From Anaerocolumna sp. (GTDB taxonomy: Bacteria > Bacillota > Clostridia > Lachnospirales > Lachnospiraceae): 64,000 nucleotides of DNA. Shown piece after piece: positions 50,596 through 59,353 of this stretch. The DNA lies in NCBI GenBank assembly GCA_029256035.1, contig JAQSYR010000001.1, positions 1-64,000 of the forward strand. The letters are read 5' to 3'. How positions within the stretch are numbered: position 1 is the stretch's first letter; the number at the start of each line of letters is the position of its first letter. The translations under genes and the position numbers were made by a program. The notes under the pieces were generated by a model, which saw only the letters and a program-made list of their open reading frames with translations, did no database searches and was not told where the DNA came from.

Positions 50596-51045
50596 TCAAA
50601 ACTTAAACATACTCTCAAAATATCTTGGGTTAGGTGCATCAACAACCATTCTTGAACCTTCATATTGTTTGAGAAAGTTTAAAATCTGCCTATAGTCTGC
50701 ACCATGTAAATCAATAAATTTGACAAGATTATAATTTCCTTCTATACAAACTACCGCCCAACTTCTATTATTTTCATATGGAATTACATCTGCTCCTACC
50801 GAAACTACATTTCTGATTGTATTATGTAATATATCTATTGATTCTTTATTATTTTTAACATTTGCATCTATTTGCCTTATAGACTGAAATAAATTATCGC
50901 ATCCACTATTTAAATGAAGTATTTCTTTATCTAATTCTCTTTTGACGTTTTTAGTTTCTTCAATACAATTTTTTTCTACCTCGTCTATCAATAGAAACTT
51001 TATTAGTTTATGCCTAATTTTATCCTTTAATTTCATTTGTCTCAC
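50596..51045 (-). CDS. Hypothetical coiled-coil protein
   Basis: 149 residues. N-half is a charged coiled coil ('IDEVEKNCIEETKNVKRELD'); the C-half has 'WAVVCIEGNYNLVKFIDLHG' and ends 'VVDAPNPRYFESMF'. No family recognised. Strong ribosome site AGGAGGTGA. Confidence 0.5.
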   Translation of the reverse strand: MRQMKLKDKIRHKLIKFLLIDEVEKNCIEETKNVKRELDKEILHLNSGCDNLFQSIRQIDANVKNNKESIDILHNTIRNVVSVGADVIPYENNRSWAVVCIEGNYNLVKFIDLHGADYRQILNFLKQYEGSRMVVDAPNPRYFESMFKF

Positions 51046-51080
51046 CTCCTAAATCCCAATAAAAAGCATCATTGGTCTGC

Positions 51081-52496
51081 TTATCTAATATATTCCCATT
51101 GTAGCTTTGTTCCGTCAGGCAATTTTCCAGCTGACTTTATTTTTTTATTACAACATTCACCTATGCCAGATGAAGATTTTAATCCATAATATTTTGACGC
51201 TTCTATTATTGAATTAAATTTTTTATTTGTTGTTGTGCATATAACTTTTTTACGATTATTATCCCAAATTTTTATGTGATTTTTATTTGTGACTTCTTCA
51301 GGATTATATTTGCACCAACCAAATTTTGTACCTTTAATCAAATATACTCTCACAGTGCTTTGATGAATACCTACCATATCTGAAATATCTGCCGTCGATA
51401 ATAATGTGTTTTTACTGTAAATATTACATACTATTTTAACCAAACTTTTTGTTGCCATTTCATCACATTGTTTCCAATTAACACTTGATAAATCTAGGAT
51501 ATTATTAATTCTACTATTTAAAATATTATTTTTTATGTATTCTAAATCACTTTGTATACAATCAACTCTGATTATATCAATTTTATGTTCATTGGCTAAG
51601 CTATTTTTTAAATTATCTATTTCTATGCTTTCTTGTAATGTAATCTCTGAATTAGGTAATATTTTATTACCATGACCTATAGCACCATCCATTTCAATAA
51701 TATATTCTTTATTATCTAATGTTTTTAAGTATAAATCATAAAATTTACCCATCGCCCATTCTGGACTATATTCTCTTACATAAGAATAAAATTGATTTTT
51801 GCATTGTTCTATAACATAATAAATTAATTTATTTGGATATGATATACCATCTCTACAGATGCATCCTATTGAATGATTTTCATAAATCGAATATATTTGT
51901 ATACTATTTTGTTTTACTCTTCCACAATCAGGACAAATAGGATATATTCTTTGCTGTGATCGACGTGTATATAACTTCGCTTCATCATAACCACATTTGA
52001 AATATGGAATCATCCATGGAGCAGTAGTTGGGATGTCATTAATTCCTTCAACAACAGTCTTGCCATCGCAACATGAACATCCTTTTCCTGATAATAAACG
52101 ATTTTCTTCAATCCATCCATTATCCCAACCACATACATTGCACTTATATCTATACCATTTCCATTTCCGTTCTTTACTATCTCGGCGATATTCTTGATCT
52201 AATATAGTTAAATTACGCTTGTTATCTTTGATTTTTGTACTAATTTCAAGCTTAAACCATTTAGATTGTTTTCCAATAACATTTGCTAAATAAGCGTTTT
52301 TTAAACTATTACATTTTATTAGTTTTATTTTATCTTTGTATTTTACTATTAAAGTTTGCTTATCTTTGTTATACTTAATAATTTTAATTATTCCTATTAT
52401 ATCGTCATATATAAAATTAATTTCATATCCCAAACAATGAGTCCAATCTATTCCCTTATAATTTACAGGTAAATCATCTAAGAACGTTTTTCTCAA
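51081..52496 (-). CDS. Zinc-ribbon EDxHD-type homing endonuclease with NUMOD-like tail
   Basis: 471 residues. Several Cys pairs ('CNVCGW', 'GCSCCDG', 'CPDCGR', 'GCIC') precede a Vsr-like core: 'SYPNKLIYYVIEQCKNQFYS', 'YDLYLKTLDNKEYIIEMDGA', 'IGHG' and 'IDIIRVDC', matching the I-Bth0305I (EDxHD) type. The C-terminus has an HTH ('LLSTADISDMVGIHQSTVRV') and a NUMOD1-like 'KKFNSIIEASKYYGLKSSSG' repeat for DNA contact. TTG start 52496 overlaps the preceding TGA (TTGA), GAGGAT upstream. A free-standing homing gene. Confidence 0.72.
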   Translation of the reverse strand: MRKTFLDDLPVNYKGIDWTHCLGYEINFIYDDIIGIIKIIKYNKDKQTLIVKYKDKIKLIKCNSLKNAYLANVIGKQSKWFKLEISTKIKDNKRNLTILDQEYRRDSKERKWKWYRYKCNVCGWDNGWIEENRLLSGKGCSCCDGKTVVEGINDIPTTAPWMIPYFKCGYDEAKLYTRRSQQRIYPICPDCGRVKQNSIQIYSIYENHSIGCICRDGISYPNKLIYYVIEQCKNQFYSYVREYSPEWAMGKFYDLYLKTLDNKEYIIEMDGAIGHGNKILPNSEITLQESIEIDNLKNSLANEHKIDIIRVDCIQSDLEYIKNNILNSRINNILDLSSVNWKQCDEMATKSLVKIVCNIYSKNTLLSTADISDMVGIHQSTVRVYLIKGTKFGWCKYNPEEVTNKNHIKIWDNNRKKVICTTTNKKFNSIIEASKYYGLKSSSGIGECCNKKIKSAGKLPDGTKLQWEYIR

Positions 52497-52753
52497 TCAC
52501 AAACATCCTCATCTATACCTAGTGATGACTCTTGCATAACAGTCAATGCCCAAATTTCTTCTTTCTGTGCTCCATAAGGAATAATCTGTAATTTTGTTTT
52601 CTCACCTTTGCCAGAAATCTTAGTTAATGTACCACTAATTACTTCACCTGTTTCTGCTACGAATTTAATCTTCATACCTTCATCAATTCTTAAAGAACCT
52701 TCTGCATCTTCAATATACATTGATTTGAATGGATTTGTTACTGTAATAATCAT
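52493..52753 (-). CDS. Hypothetical beta-rich phage protein
   Basis: 86 residues. 'MIITVTNPFKSMYIEDAEGS' and 'GEVISGTLTKISGKGEKTKL' form strands of a small barrel; seen in other Firmicutes phages without known function. Ends in TTGA overlap with the homing endonuclease. Confidence 0.55.
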   Translation of the reverse strand: MIITVTNPFKSMYIEDAEGSLRIDEGMKIKFVAETGEVISGTLTKISGKGEKTKLQIIPYGAQKEEIWALTVMQESSLGIDEDVCD

Positions 52754-52798
52754 AATATGTATTCTCCTTTTCTTTTATATGTTTATTATTATTTATAT

Positions 52799-53080
52799 TT
52801 AATGTTTTATTAACTGATTCATTTCTCCTATTACTTTGATACATGCATTAAAATATTCTTCAAATACTGCTCGTCTTATTTCTGAACTAATAATTTCAAT
52901 GCTATCCAATTTCTTCTCATAATCAAGTTTAATTAAGTGAGTATATTTTTTGTTTGGTTCAAATACTACAGGATTAATACCATTTGTATCTGAAATTGGA
53001 TTCTTAATTATCTCTTCGTCTATCATCTTTTCAATTTGTTTATATGTAGGTAATCTGCTCCTTGTTATATCTCTCACCAC
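52799..53080 (-). CDS. Hypothetical protein, first gene after the 53-kb promoter
   Basis: Up to 93 residues, helical, ending 'YFNACIKVIGEMNQLIKH'. Tandem GTG codons at 53080 and 53077 lie inside the ribosome site AAGGTGGTGA; the in-frame ATA at 53068 has the 8-bp spacing seen for ATG at 47246 (same ribosome site) and is the likely start. Confidence 0.5.
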   Translation of the reverse strand: MVRDITRSRLPTYKQIEKMIDEEIIKNPISDTNGINPVVFEPNKKYTHLIKLDYEKKLDSIEIISSEIRRAVFEEYFNACIKVIGEMNQLIKH

Positions 53081-53114
53081 CTTCCAAAACTAACCAATCG
53101 CTTGCTACTTGTTT

Positions 53115-53143
53115 ATTGTATATTATTATTTATATATTGTCAA
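53115..53143 (-). promoter_or_regulatory. Early promoter at 53.1 kb
   Basis: On the - strand TTGACA (53143-53138), 17-bp spacer, TACAAT (53120-53115), preceded by ACAAATAATATCAAACAAG. It drives the replication block to its left. Confidence 0.8.
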
Positions 53144-53188
53144 TACTTGTTTGATATTATTTGTATTTAATTTGAAAATTAGTAAACT

Positions 53189-53455
53189 TTATCTTATTCC
53201 TGTATATTTATTTTTTGCTGCAAACTTATTACAAGAAATAGAAACTTTTATTTTATCCTCTATACTATTAACAATTTTAAAGATATCTTCAGTCGATTTG
53301 ATTATATCTTCTTTTATATTACAAACGTCAGATTTGATACAATTGTCACATGTCTTATCGTCTGAATTAACATCAAAAACTGAACCATTTGAAGGTGGTA
53401 CACATCCTGATACTTTATTTGTTGGTTGATAACCATTTTGTTTCTCAGTACACAT
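53189..53455 (-). CDS. Cys-containing hypothetical protein
   Basis: 88 residues. 'VNSDDKTCDNCIKSDVCNIK' is a short Cys cluster, followed by a helix ('STEDIFKIVNSIEDKIKVSI'). Small phage family of unknown function. Confidence 0.5.
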   Translation of the reverse strand: MCTEKQNGYQPTNKVSGCVPPSNGSVFDVNSDDKTCDNCIKSDVCNIKEDIIKSTEDIFKIVNSIEDKIKVSISCNKFAAKNKYTGIR

Positions 53456-53493
53456 TTTAATTACTCCTTTCCAAAGTCGATAAAAGGCTCAAT

Positions 53494-53736
53494 TTATAAT
53501 GATTTAAGTTCATTATTTAATGCTTTAATATCTTCTTCAATCTGTATTTTTCTAATATCTTTTTCCGAAAGTCTCTCTGAAATTAAAATTCTTAAATTTT
53601 CTTGACTTATAAATATATCGTTTTGAATTTCGATATCCTTTTTAGCTTTTTCACAATTACACTTACAATTAAGCATTTCTTTGCCGCAATAAGAGCAAAA
53701 TAACCTACCACCTGCTGTAAAAGATGACGACATCAT
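53494..53736 (-). CDS. Zinc-ribbon/coiled-coil small protein
   Basis: 80 residues. 'LFCSYCGKEMLNCKCNCEKA' is a Cys-rich ribbon, followed by a charged helix. AAGGAGGAG precedes the ATG. Function unknown. Confidence 0.5.
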   Translation of the reverse strand: MMSSSFTAGGRLFCSYCGKEMLNCKCNCEKAKKDIEIQNDIFISQENLRILISERLSEKDIRKIQIEEDIKALNNELKSL

Positions 53737-53796
53737 GGCAACTCCTCCTTTCCAATAAGAACATCAATCACTTGTTTTGTTGTCTAATATTATTTA

Positions 53797-53967
53797 TTAC
53801 TCTTCATCATCGTCATCATCCAAGTCAAATGAATCATCTTCCTCTACAATAATATGTCCACAAAAACTTGATTGTTCTGAATCTACTTCAAACTCTGAAC
53901 AAAGTATTTCCCATGATTCTTCACTGAAATCATCTTTACTAAAGAATACACATTTATCATTTTCCAT
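53797..53967 (-). CDS. Very acidic small protein
   Basis: 56 residues, net strongly negative, with an Asp/Glu tail ('EEDDSFDLDDDDDEE') and 'FCGHIIVEE'. Ribosome site GAAAGGAG. Such acidic phage proteins sometimes mimic DNA, but nothing specific supports that here. Confidence 0.5.
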   Translation of the reverse strand: MENDKCVFFSKDDFSEESWEILCSEFEVDSEQSSFCGHIIVEEDDSFDLDDDDDEE

Positions 53968-54013
53968 TATAATAACTCTCCTTTCTTAATCGAATATCGA
54001 ATTTATTCTATTT

Positions 54014-54181
54014 TTACAAAACAACTATCTTACCATAACTTTCTTCTTTTACTTCTATATCGTGCTCATTTAAATCTCTTGTACCATGATAACATCCACC
54101 GCCATCAGCATATTGAATTTCTACTTCGCAGTTTTCAATACCTCGTTCTTGAGCATAAACATATAAATCTTTAATGGTCAT
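54014..54181 (-). CDS. Small hypothetical protein
   Basis: 55 residues: 'MTIKDLYVYAQERGIENCEV', 'EIQYADGGGCYHGTRDLNEH'. The 'T-I-K-D-L-Y-x-x-A-x-x-x-G-x-E-N' start matches a common small phage family. Function unknown. Confidence 0.6.
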   Translation of the reverse strand: MTIKDLYVYAQERGIENCEVEIQYADGGGCYHGTRDLNEHDIEVKEESYGKIVVL

Positions 54182-54212
54182 ATATCTTCCTTTCCAAAAG
54201 CAAATAAGTTTT

Positions 54213-55112
54213 CTATTTCATTGCCAGTTTTTCATCTCTAACTATGTTAAACATATCTTCAATATTATCTAGTAACCCATATCTTTTTTCTGCCACTGAA
54301 CATCTAGCAAAATTCTGATTAACAAGATCAACATACATGGTGTACATGCCGTCATCTCCCATATAAAACTCATTCCAATCTTTCTCGCTCATCAATCTTT
54401 TTACATTAAGTTGCTCAATCGCTAGATTATCGAAACTAACTACTTTAAACTGCTTTGTGATTTCTGCTAGATTTTTATATAGCCATTCCTGTTTTGTTGT
54501 AATATCGTCCTGTCTTACTTCATACCAACTAATACCTCTTCTAAAGTGTTTGTATCCAAGAATAAGCATTTTTAAATCATTGTCTTTTAAAACTTCAATA
54601 TCAGAAGGTTTCAAAACTCCATTAATAACATGAATTACAGCATTATCATATTGCTTAATCAACTCTACAAATCCTTTTGAAGCATCTACAAGAGACACAC
54701 CTAGTCCATAAATCAACTTTTCATTAACCAACTTCTTAATTAATTCTTGACTAGTTTCAAAATGAACTTGATTAACTGTAATGTTTGCAATAATCTTCTT
54801 CACTTTTAGCTTCTCTAAGAAAGGAATTAAGTCTGGATGAGATAATGGATTACCACCACCTATTGCCATTTCAGTATATGGGTGCAAAGTATTAATAAAT
54901 ATTTGATTAAGAATATCTCCATGTTTTCCATCAATCTTACTATCTTCATGACAGAAGATGCATCCCATATCACATTGATTTGTTATCTTTACATCCATAT
55001 TCTCAGGGAATGCAGCGATAAACTCATTTTCATTTGTTTCTCTTACCTTTGTTCCATCACTAAATATCTTTACTTTATAATTACCGTTTATGTACATTCC
55101 CAATTGTCTCAT
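54213..55112 (-). CDS. Radical SAM protein next to FETNSSSTHS proteins
   Basis: 299 residues. Iron-sulphur motif 'NQCDMGCIFCHEDSKIDGKH' (CxxxCxxC near residues 47-54), SAM-binding 'MAIGGGNPLSHPDLIPFLEK', and a barrel continuing to about residue 230. It is not NrdG, QueE or biotin synthase. I recall relatives in Firmicutes phages beside proteins with the FETNSSSTHS motif; here two such genes lie directly upstream in the same operon. A peptide- or protein-modifying role is possible. Cofactor and reaction are unknown. Confidence 0.75.
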   Translation of the reverse strand: MRQLGMYINGNYKVKIFSDGTKVRETNENEFIAAFPENMDVKITNQCDMGCIFCHEDSKIDGKHGDILNQIFINTLHPYTEMAIGGGNPLSHPDLIPFLEKLKVKKIIANITVNQVHFETSQELIKKLVNEKLIYGLGVSLVDASKGFVELIKQYDNAVIHVINGVLKPSDIEVLKDNDLKMLILGYKHFRRGISWYEVRQDDITTKQEWLYKNLAEITKQFKVVSFDNLAIEQLNVKRLMSEKDWNEFYMGDDGMYTMYVDLVNQNFARCSVAEKRYGLLDNIEDMFNIVRDEKLAMK

Positions 55113-55126
55113 ATTATTCTCTCCTC

Positions 55127-55513
55127 TTAACCCTGATATCCGTATTCACCAAAAGCAATTACTTCTTCTCCTGATGGTGTGATGTATGTTTCTTCGTACC
55201 ATTCTAATTCGTCATTTTCATAATCAGAATCTACAAACTCATTTTCTCTAAGTATTTCATCTACCGCATCGTTGTCGTCCCAATTAGTATCATTAGAACA
55301 ATACTTATCATGTTTCATAAACTCAATGGCTTCAGCTCTTGTATAAAAATTATTCTTTTGTGGTTTATATCCTTCTTCAAATGACCATCCGCTTCCTTTA
55401 AATAAAAGAATCTCACCTTTTACCCATCTATCATAATCGGATTTTAAACACATTGTAATTGAATGAGTACTACTACTATTTGTTTCAAAAACTCCACGTC
55501 TAATCTGTTTCAT
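55127..55513 (-). CDS. FETNSSSTHS-motif protein 1
   Basis: 128 residues. Begins 'MKQIRRGVFETNSSSTHSIT', an N-terminal motif kept almost without change in many phage and bacterial proteins. The rest is acidic and variable. It is 14 bp upstream of the radical SAM gene and 37% or so of its motif region is identical to the neighbour at 55527. Whether the Ser/Thr-rich motif is modified or is a binding site is not known. Confidence 0.7.
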   Translation of the reverse strand: MKQIRRGVFETNSSSTHSITMCLKSDYDRWVKGEILLFKGSGWSFEEGYKPQKNNFYTRAEAIEFMKHDKYCSNDTNWDDNDAVDEILRENEFVDSDYENDELEWYEETYITPSGEEVIAFGEYGYQG

Positions 55514-55526
55514 ATTATTTATCCTC

Positions 55527-56018
55527 CTAATTTCCTTTATAATATTCTACATGTTCATAGTCAACGTTAATATCTACATCTTCGTCATCATTATCATTTC
55601 CTGTTAAAACAAAGCTTTCTTCTGAAAATAAATATCTAAGCAACTTAACTTCATCGCCACAAATATCATTAATAATTTCTGGTAAATCTTCTGTATGGTC
55701 AATACTTGCGTTATCAATCCATGTGCCATATGTTCCTGTATAATATCTTGGTTCATCAAACGAATACTCAACTCCATTTTTATCTAAGTATTCTTTAATC
55801 TTTTCTAATAGTTTTGTTCTTTCACAACACATAATTGCTGTATATAGATACTCTGCTTTAGATGAGCTATCATGATAATTTTCACATTCCAATCCAAATT
55901 CACCTAATCTAAAGTGGATTGATTTAGGAATATTTAATAACTTATCTCTACTGGTAATACAAATACTATGTGTGCTGCTTGAATTTGTTTCAAATACATT
56001 TCTTCTTATTTGTCTCAT
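55527..56018 (-). CDS. FETNSSSTHS-motif protein 2
   Basis: 163 residues. Begins 'MRQIRRNVFETNSSSTHSIC', nearly the same as the next gene, then diverges fully. It has a compact alpha/beta look in the middle ('TKLLEKIKEYLDKNGVEYSF') and an acidic end. Tandem with its paralogue and the radical SAM gene. Confidence 0.7.
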   Translation of the reverse strand: MRQIRRNVFETNSSSTHSICITSRDKLLNIPKSIHFRLGEFGLECENYHDSSSKAEYLYTAIMCCERTKLLEKIKEYLDKNGVEYSFDEPRYYTGTYGTWIDNASIDHTEDLPEIINDICGDEVKLLRYLFSEESFVLTGNDNDDEDVDINVDYEHVEYYKGN

Positions 56019-56061
56019 ATTATCTCCTTTTCTTATTAAATATCATAATAAAATGTCACAT

Positions 56062-56358
56062 TTATTCTGACTCTTCCGCACTATCGAAAAAGTTATCAAA
56101 CGGTTCTAGATCTCCATTTAAATGCCAGTTAGCGACATCTAAACCTGTACCATATAATTCGCAAAAGTAATCATAGAATTTTTGCAAATGTTCAATTCGT
56201 CCTTGTAGTTCTTCCACTTCATCAGGCATTAAATTTGTATCTTCATATGCTGCCAACTTGCCTAATACCATTTGTAATAATTCATATACGCTATAATCTT
56301 CTGTGTCAACTTTCTTATTATCAAATCCACTTGTCGTAATCTTAGTTAATCTTTCCAT
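56062..56358 (-). CDS. MERLTK-family hypothetical phage protein
   Basis: 98 residues. 'MERLTKITTSGFDNKKVDTE', 'LGKLAAYEDTNLMPDEVEEL' follows the usual order of this family, then a helix and an acidic end. Related to the gene at 26384-26695. Unknown role. Confidence 0.65.
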   Translation of the reverse strand: MERLTKITTSGFDNKKVDTEDYSVYELLQMVLGKLAAYEDTNLMPDEVEELQGRIEHLQKFYDYFCELYGTGLDVANWHLNGDLEPFDNFFDSAEESE

Positions 56359-56359
56359 A

Positions 56360-56770
56360 TTATTTCTCCTCTCCTAGCCGTTTCATCATTTCTTCATATT
56401 TCTTTTCAAAATATTCTTTCTTTTCTAATTCACTCATAACAGAAATTCTTGCTCGTTCTTCTAATACTTCTTTATTTCGTTGTTCTATCTTGTTTATTCT
56501 ATCTTCCACATATTTATAATAGCCATCCATATAAAAACATCCATCTTTGTTATAACCAGTGATAACCTCTTTAATATAATCAAGTAAACCAGAATCCTTT
56601 TCTACTTCTTCCTTTGTAAAATGGATTCCTGCTGATAGATAATTTCCACATTCACACTTCATATGATAAAGAGGGTGTCCGTAACCATCTCTGATGTTTA
56701 CTACATGTGGAATGTCTGAATTCATTTTAAAATTAATATCTAACTTCTTGCATTTTGGACAATAAAATAT
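56360..56770 (-). CDS. Zinc-ribbon hypothetical protein (AUA start)
   Basis: About 136 residues. The frame upstream of ATG 56725 encodes 'FYCPKCKKLDINFK', whose CPKC pairs with 'MKCECGNYLSAG' to complete a zinc ribbon, so the protein must start earlier. The only codon with correct spacing (8 bp after GAGGTG) is ATA at 56768-56770. The C-half is a charged coiled coil ('NKIEQRNKEVLEERARISVM'). Confidence 0.65.
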   Translation of the reverse strand: MFYCPKCKKLDINFKMNSDIPHVVNIRDGYGHPLYHMKCECGNYLSAGIHFTKEEVEKDSGLLDYIKEVITGYNKDGCFYMDGYYKYVEDRINKIEQRNKEVLEERARISVMSELEKKEYFEKKYEEMMKRLGEEK

Positions 56771-56819
56771 CGTAAAATCACCTCATTTCTTCTAATCAAA
56801 TCAAAATTATATTTGGTTG

Positions 56820-56898
56820 GCTTTTTCATTACTGAAAATTTCTCGTCAAATTACAACGGACTACTTAGGACTCCAACCTAGCCATCTACTACTTTAGA
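56820..56898 (-). ncRNA. Possible guide (omega) RNA/right-end region of the TnpB element
   Basis: The 80 bp after the tnpB stop do not code. They contain TTTTCA-GTAA-TGAAAA (56823-56838, a hairpin as at IS200/IS605 ends) and TAGG/CCTA pairing near 56865-56880. In IS605-type elements the guide RNA scaffold lies here. The exact RNA and element end cannot be fixed by eye. Confidence 0.35.
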
Positions 56899-58089
56899 TT
56901 ACTCTATCCGTAGATACTTAAAACTTGTATGATATTCTTGTTTAATGTCTTCATTGAAATTAAGAATGTTTATTGCTCCTACCAAATCTCTGTGCTGATG
57001 ATAACCACACCTATAATCATAGTTACGAGAATTTGGCTTGTGACGCTTTCCACAATGAGGACAGGTCTGAGAACTATATGCTTCACTTACTTTTATCATT
57101 TCTATTCCATATCGTTCCAATTTGTTTCGTAGCTGTAAAGTGAGTTCTCCATAGTTCCATTCGTTTAATTTCTGACCAACCATTTTACCAATCTTTTCAG
57201 ATGAATTTCGAGTGCAGTTGTCTAAATCACCATAGTAAACTTTAGAAATATTATTCTCTAAGCAGTAATCGAGATATAATTTTGATATCTTATGAACACA
57301 GTCAAATATCTGCCTTTCTGTCTTATACTTTAAATTCCATAATGCATTTCTATATGTCTTATATTGTTTACTATGCTTTTTACATTTCGACATTTTACTT
57401 CTTAATTTACCTTGTTCTTTATCTCTTAACCTCTTGATACTTCTTAATTTTCTTCCAGTAATAATTATTGCATGTCCATTATTATCTATAGATGTAATGC
57501 TATGTATTTCTCCAAGATCAATAGCCGCTGAATTATTGGATTGAATTAATTGTTGTATATCTTCTTCCTTATATTTAATTACTAAATATAATCCATTACG
57601 ATATACCAATTCAATCTCTTTAATATCTTGTGGAATGTTTTTTGTATAACATTTGACAGGTGGATTGTTTATTTTCTTACCATTTTCATCATGCGATATT
57701 GGTCTTGATAATTTTATCAATCCTTTCTCAAAATCATATTTAATACTTTGATAATCCCAACCTGTATTAAAATACTTCTTTTTCTTATAAGGTAATTTTA
57801 CTTTATTGCTTGTATCATGCTTTGCTTTAATTGACCTAAACATTGAATCTCTTGCAAACATATACTTTCTATAAACATAGTAAATTCCTTTTGCGTGAAG
57901 ATTGTTATAACACTTAACTGCTGTTTGTATAGTTCTCATATCCATATATTTTTTATTATTTGTATAATATTCTTTATCAATCTTCACGCAATAATTCCAA
58001 ACTTCGGCTGACAATTTGTTCAGTCTCAATAAATAATGATAATCAGTTTTGCTACACTTAACTGGTATTATTTTTGTTTTATATATTAT
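56899..58089 (-). CDS. tnpB: TnpB-like RNA-guided endonuclease (IS200/IS605 OrfB family, AUA start)
   Basis: About 396 residues. The frame starts 'YKTKIIPVKCSKTDYHYLLR', the normal TnpB beginning, at ATA (58087-58089 or 58084-58086), 9-12 bp after GAAGGG; a stop codon is just upstream. RuvC pieces: 'AAIDLGEIHSITSIDNNG' (first Asp), 'KVYYGDLDNCTRN' (G-D-L in place of the usual E-D-L), and 'HQHRDLVGAINILN' (last Asp). The zinc finger has 'CPHCGKRH' but only one Cys in the second pair ('YDYRCGYH'). No tnpA is nearby, so it may be domesticated or act like a homing nuclease. Confidence 0.82.
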   Translation of the reverse strand: MIYKTKIIPVKCSKTDYHYLLRLNKLSAEVWNYCVKIDKEYYTNNKKYMDMRTIQTAVKCYNNLHAKGIYYVYRKYMFARDSMFRSIKAKHDTSNKVKLPYKKKKYFNTGWDYQSIKYDFEKGLIKLSRPISHDENGKKINNPPVKCYTKNIPQDIKEIELVYRNGLYLVIKYKEEDIQQLIQSNNSAAIDLGEIHSITSIDNNGHAIIITGRKLRSIKRLRDKEQGKLRSKMSKCKKHSKQYKTYRNALWNLKYKTERQIFDCVHKISKLYLDYCLENNISKVYYGDLDNCTRNSSEKIGKMVGQKLNEWNYGELTLQLRNKLERYGIEMIKVSEAYSSQTCPHCGKRHKPNSRNYDYRCGYHQHRDLVGAINILNFNEDIKQEYHTSFKYLRIE

Positions 58090-58127
58090 CTGTCACATCC
58101 CTTCTATTTCACGATAAAATTCGTCCT

Positions 58128-58523
58128 TTATAGTAAATTGTTTTTATTAAATTCATCGCAAGCCCTTTGAGCTTCTTCTTCGGATGCAAATAATTCTTCT
58201 TCACGCCACACAGTTCCACTTCCTACTCCTGTTTTGTCGATCATATATTTTGTTCCACTTGTATTTTTATATTGACTATCATACTGTTCTACACATATTT
58301 TGCCTATTTTACCAGTTTTGCAGATTGTCATTTCTTTACCTAATTTCTTATATTGTTTGTCTCCAAAACATTGAGGGCAAATGTATTCTACATCTTTCCC
58401 TTTTACGATGACAAACCCTGTGCTATCACATAAATCACATTCCACTGGTTCATATGTACTTTTATCATTAATAACTGTACCCCATACTTGCTGTCCTAAC
58501 TCAAATTTACTTTCAAATTTCAT
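58128..58523 (-). CDS. DnaJ-type zinc-finger hypothetical protein
   Basis: 131 residues. 'CDLCDSTGFVIVKGKDVEYICPQCFGD'-type spacing (CxxC...CxxC) is like one half of a DnaJ zinc finger. The first 30 residues ('FELGQQVWGTVIND') and the end ('REEELFASEEEAQRACDEFN') match a common phage protein. Function unknown. Confidence 0.6.
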   Translation of the reverse strand: MKFESKFELGQQVWGTVINDKSTYEPVECDLCDSTGFVIVKGKDVEYICPQCFGDKQYKKLGKEMTICKTGKIGKICVEQYDSQYKNTSGTKYMIDKTGVGSGTVWREEELFASEEEAQRACDEFNKNNLL

Positions 58524-58568
58524 TTATTTCTCCTTTCATTTTCCTATCAAAGTATAGTTTCATCGTAA

Positions 58569-58745
58569 TTAATCCGAATATTTTGCTACATAATTCTCAT
58601 AATAGTCATTTACGTATTCGTTCCAATCATCATCATTGTAGTTATTTTCGTCCTCATAATAGTCATCTACATCATGGTTATCTAAAACATTTTCACAATT
58701 ATTATCTGATCGTTTTAAAAGTCTATCTTTAAAATCACTACTCAT
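58569..58745 (-). CDS. Small acidic Asp/Asn/Tyr-rich protein
   Basis: 58 residues ('MSSDFKDRLLKRSDNNCENV' then Asp/Tyr-rich). AAGGAGG precedes the ATG. No family recognised; low complexity. Confidence 0.45.
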   Translation of the reverse strand: MSSDFKDRLLKRSDNNCENVLDNHDVDDYYEDENNYNDDDWNEYVNDYYENYVAKYSD

Positions 58746-58788
58746 AAATCCTCCTTATAAGTCTACTTTATTTAAATTATTATTGTGT

Positions 58789-59025
58789 CTACACTCCCAT
58801 AATTCGCATAATTGTAAACCTAGCATTTTCATCTATATCTTTCCACATTTTATCCAAAAGAAAATCTCTATCTCTTTTAGTAAAACGTATTTTTATATCA
58901 CTACAAGCCATTGCTTTTTCACATCTCTTTATAAGGCTTTGAGCAACAATATTATTTATATCACTTTCATCTTGATTACATATCATAATAATATTTATCA
59001 GGTCTTCACTGTAATAATATTTCAT
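58789..59025 (-). CDS. Hypothetical protein
   Basis: 78 residues, helical ('SEDLINIIMICNQDESDINN', 'CEKAMACSDIKIRFTKRDRD'). Good ribosome site GAGGTAG. No domain recognised. Confidence 0.5.
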   Translation of the reverse strand: MKYYYSEDLINIIMICNQDESDINNIVAQSLIKRCEKAMACSDIKIRFTKRDRDFLLDKMWKDIDENARFTIMRIMGV

Positions 59026-59044
59026 ACTATCTACCTCTATAAGT

Positions 59045-59308
59045 TTATTTTAATTCTCTATAAGCGATACAACTACTCATACGATTCCCTTTAGCCATCC
59101 CATTTGTCGCTTGAAAATAATCTGAACCAAAACTATTATGAACATAAATTGCATTACATCTACATGGTTGCCCATCCATATCCTCATACATTAATTCAAC
59201 TTCTTTATTCCATACTAAAGGTGATACATTTGGTTCAATAATCCCTAACTTATTCCAGTTTCTTAACTCAATTTCTTCTCTACATCTTTTCTTATTTTCT
59301 TCTGTCAT
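59045..59308 (-). CDS. Hypothetical protein
   Basis: 87 residues. 'PLVWNKEVELMYEDMDGQPC' and 'CNAIYVHNSFGSDYFQATNG' indicate a small beta-rich protein. Function unknown. Confidence 0.5.
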   Translation of the reverse strand: MTEENKKRCREEIELRNWNKLGIIEPNVSPLVWNKEVELMYEDMDGQPCRCNAIYVHNSFGSDYFQATNGMAKGNRMSSCIAYRELK

Positions 59309-59353
59309 ATTTACCCCTTTCTCAAAACCGATTCAAAGAATGATCTTATAGTA

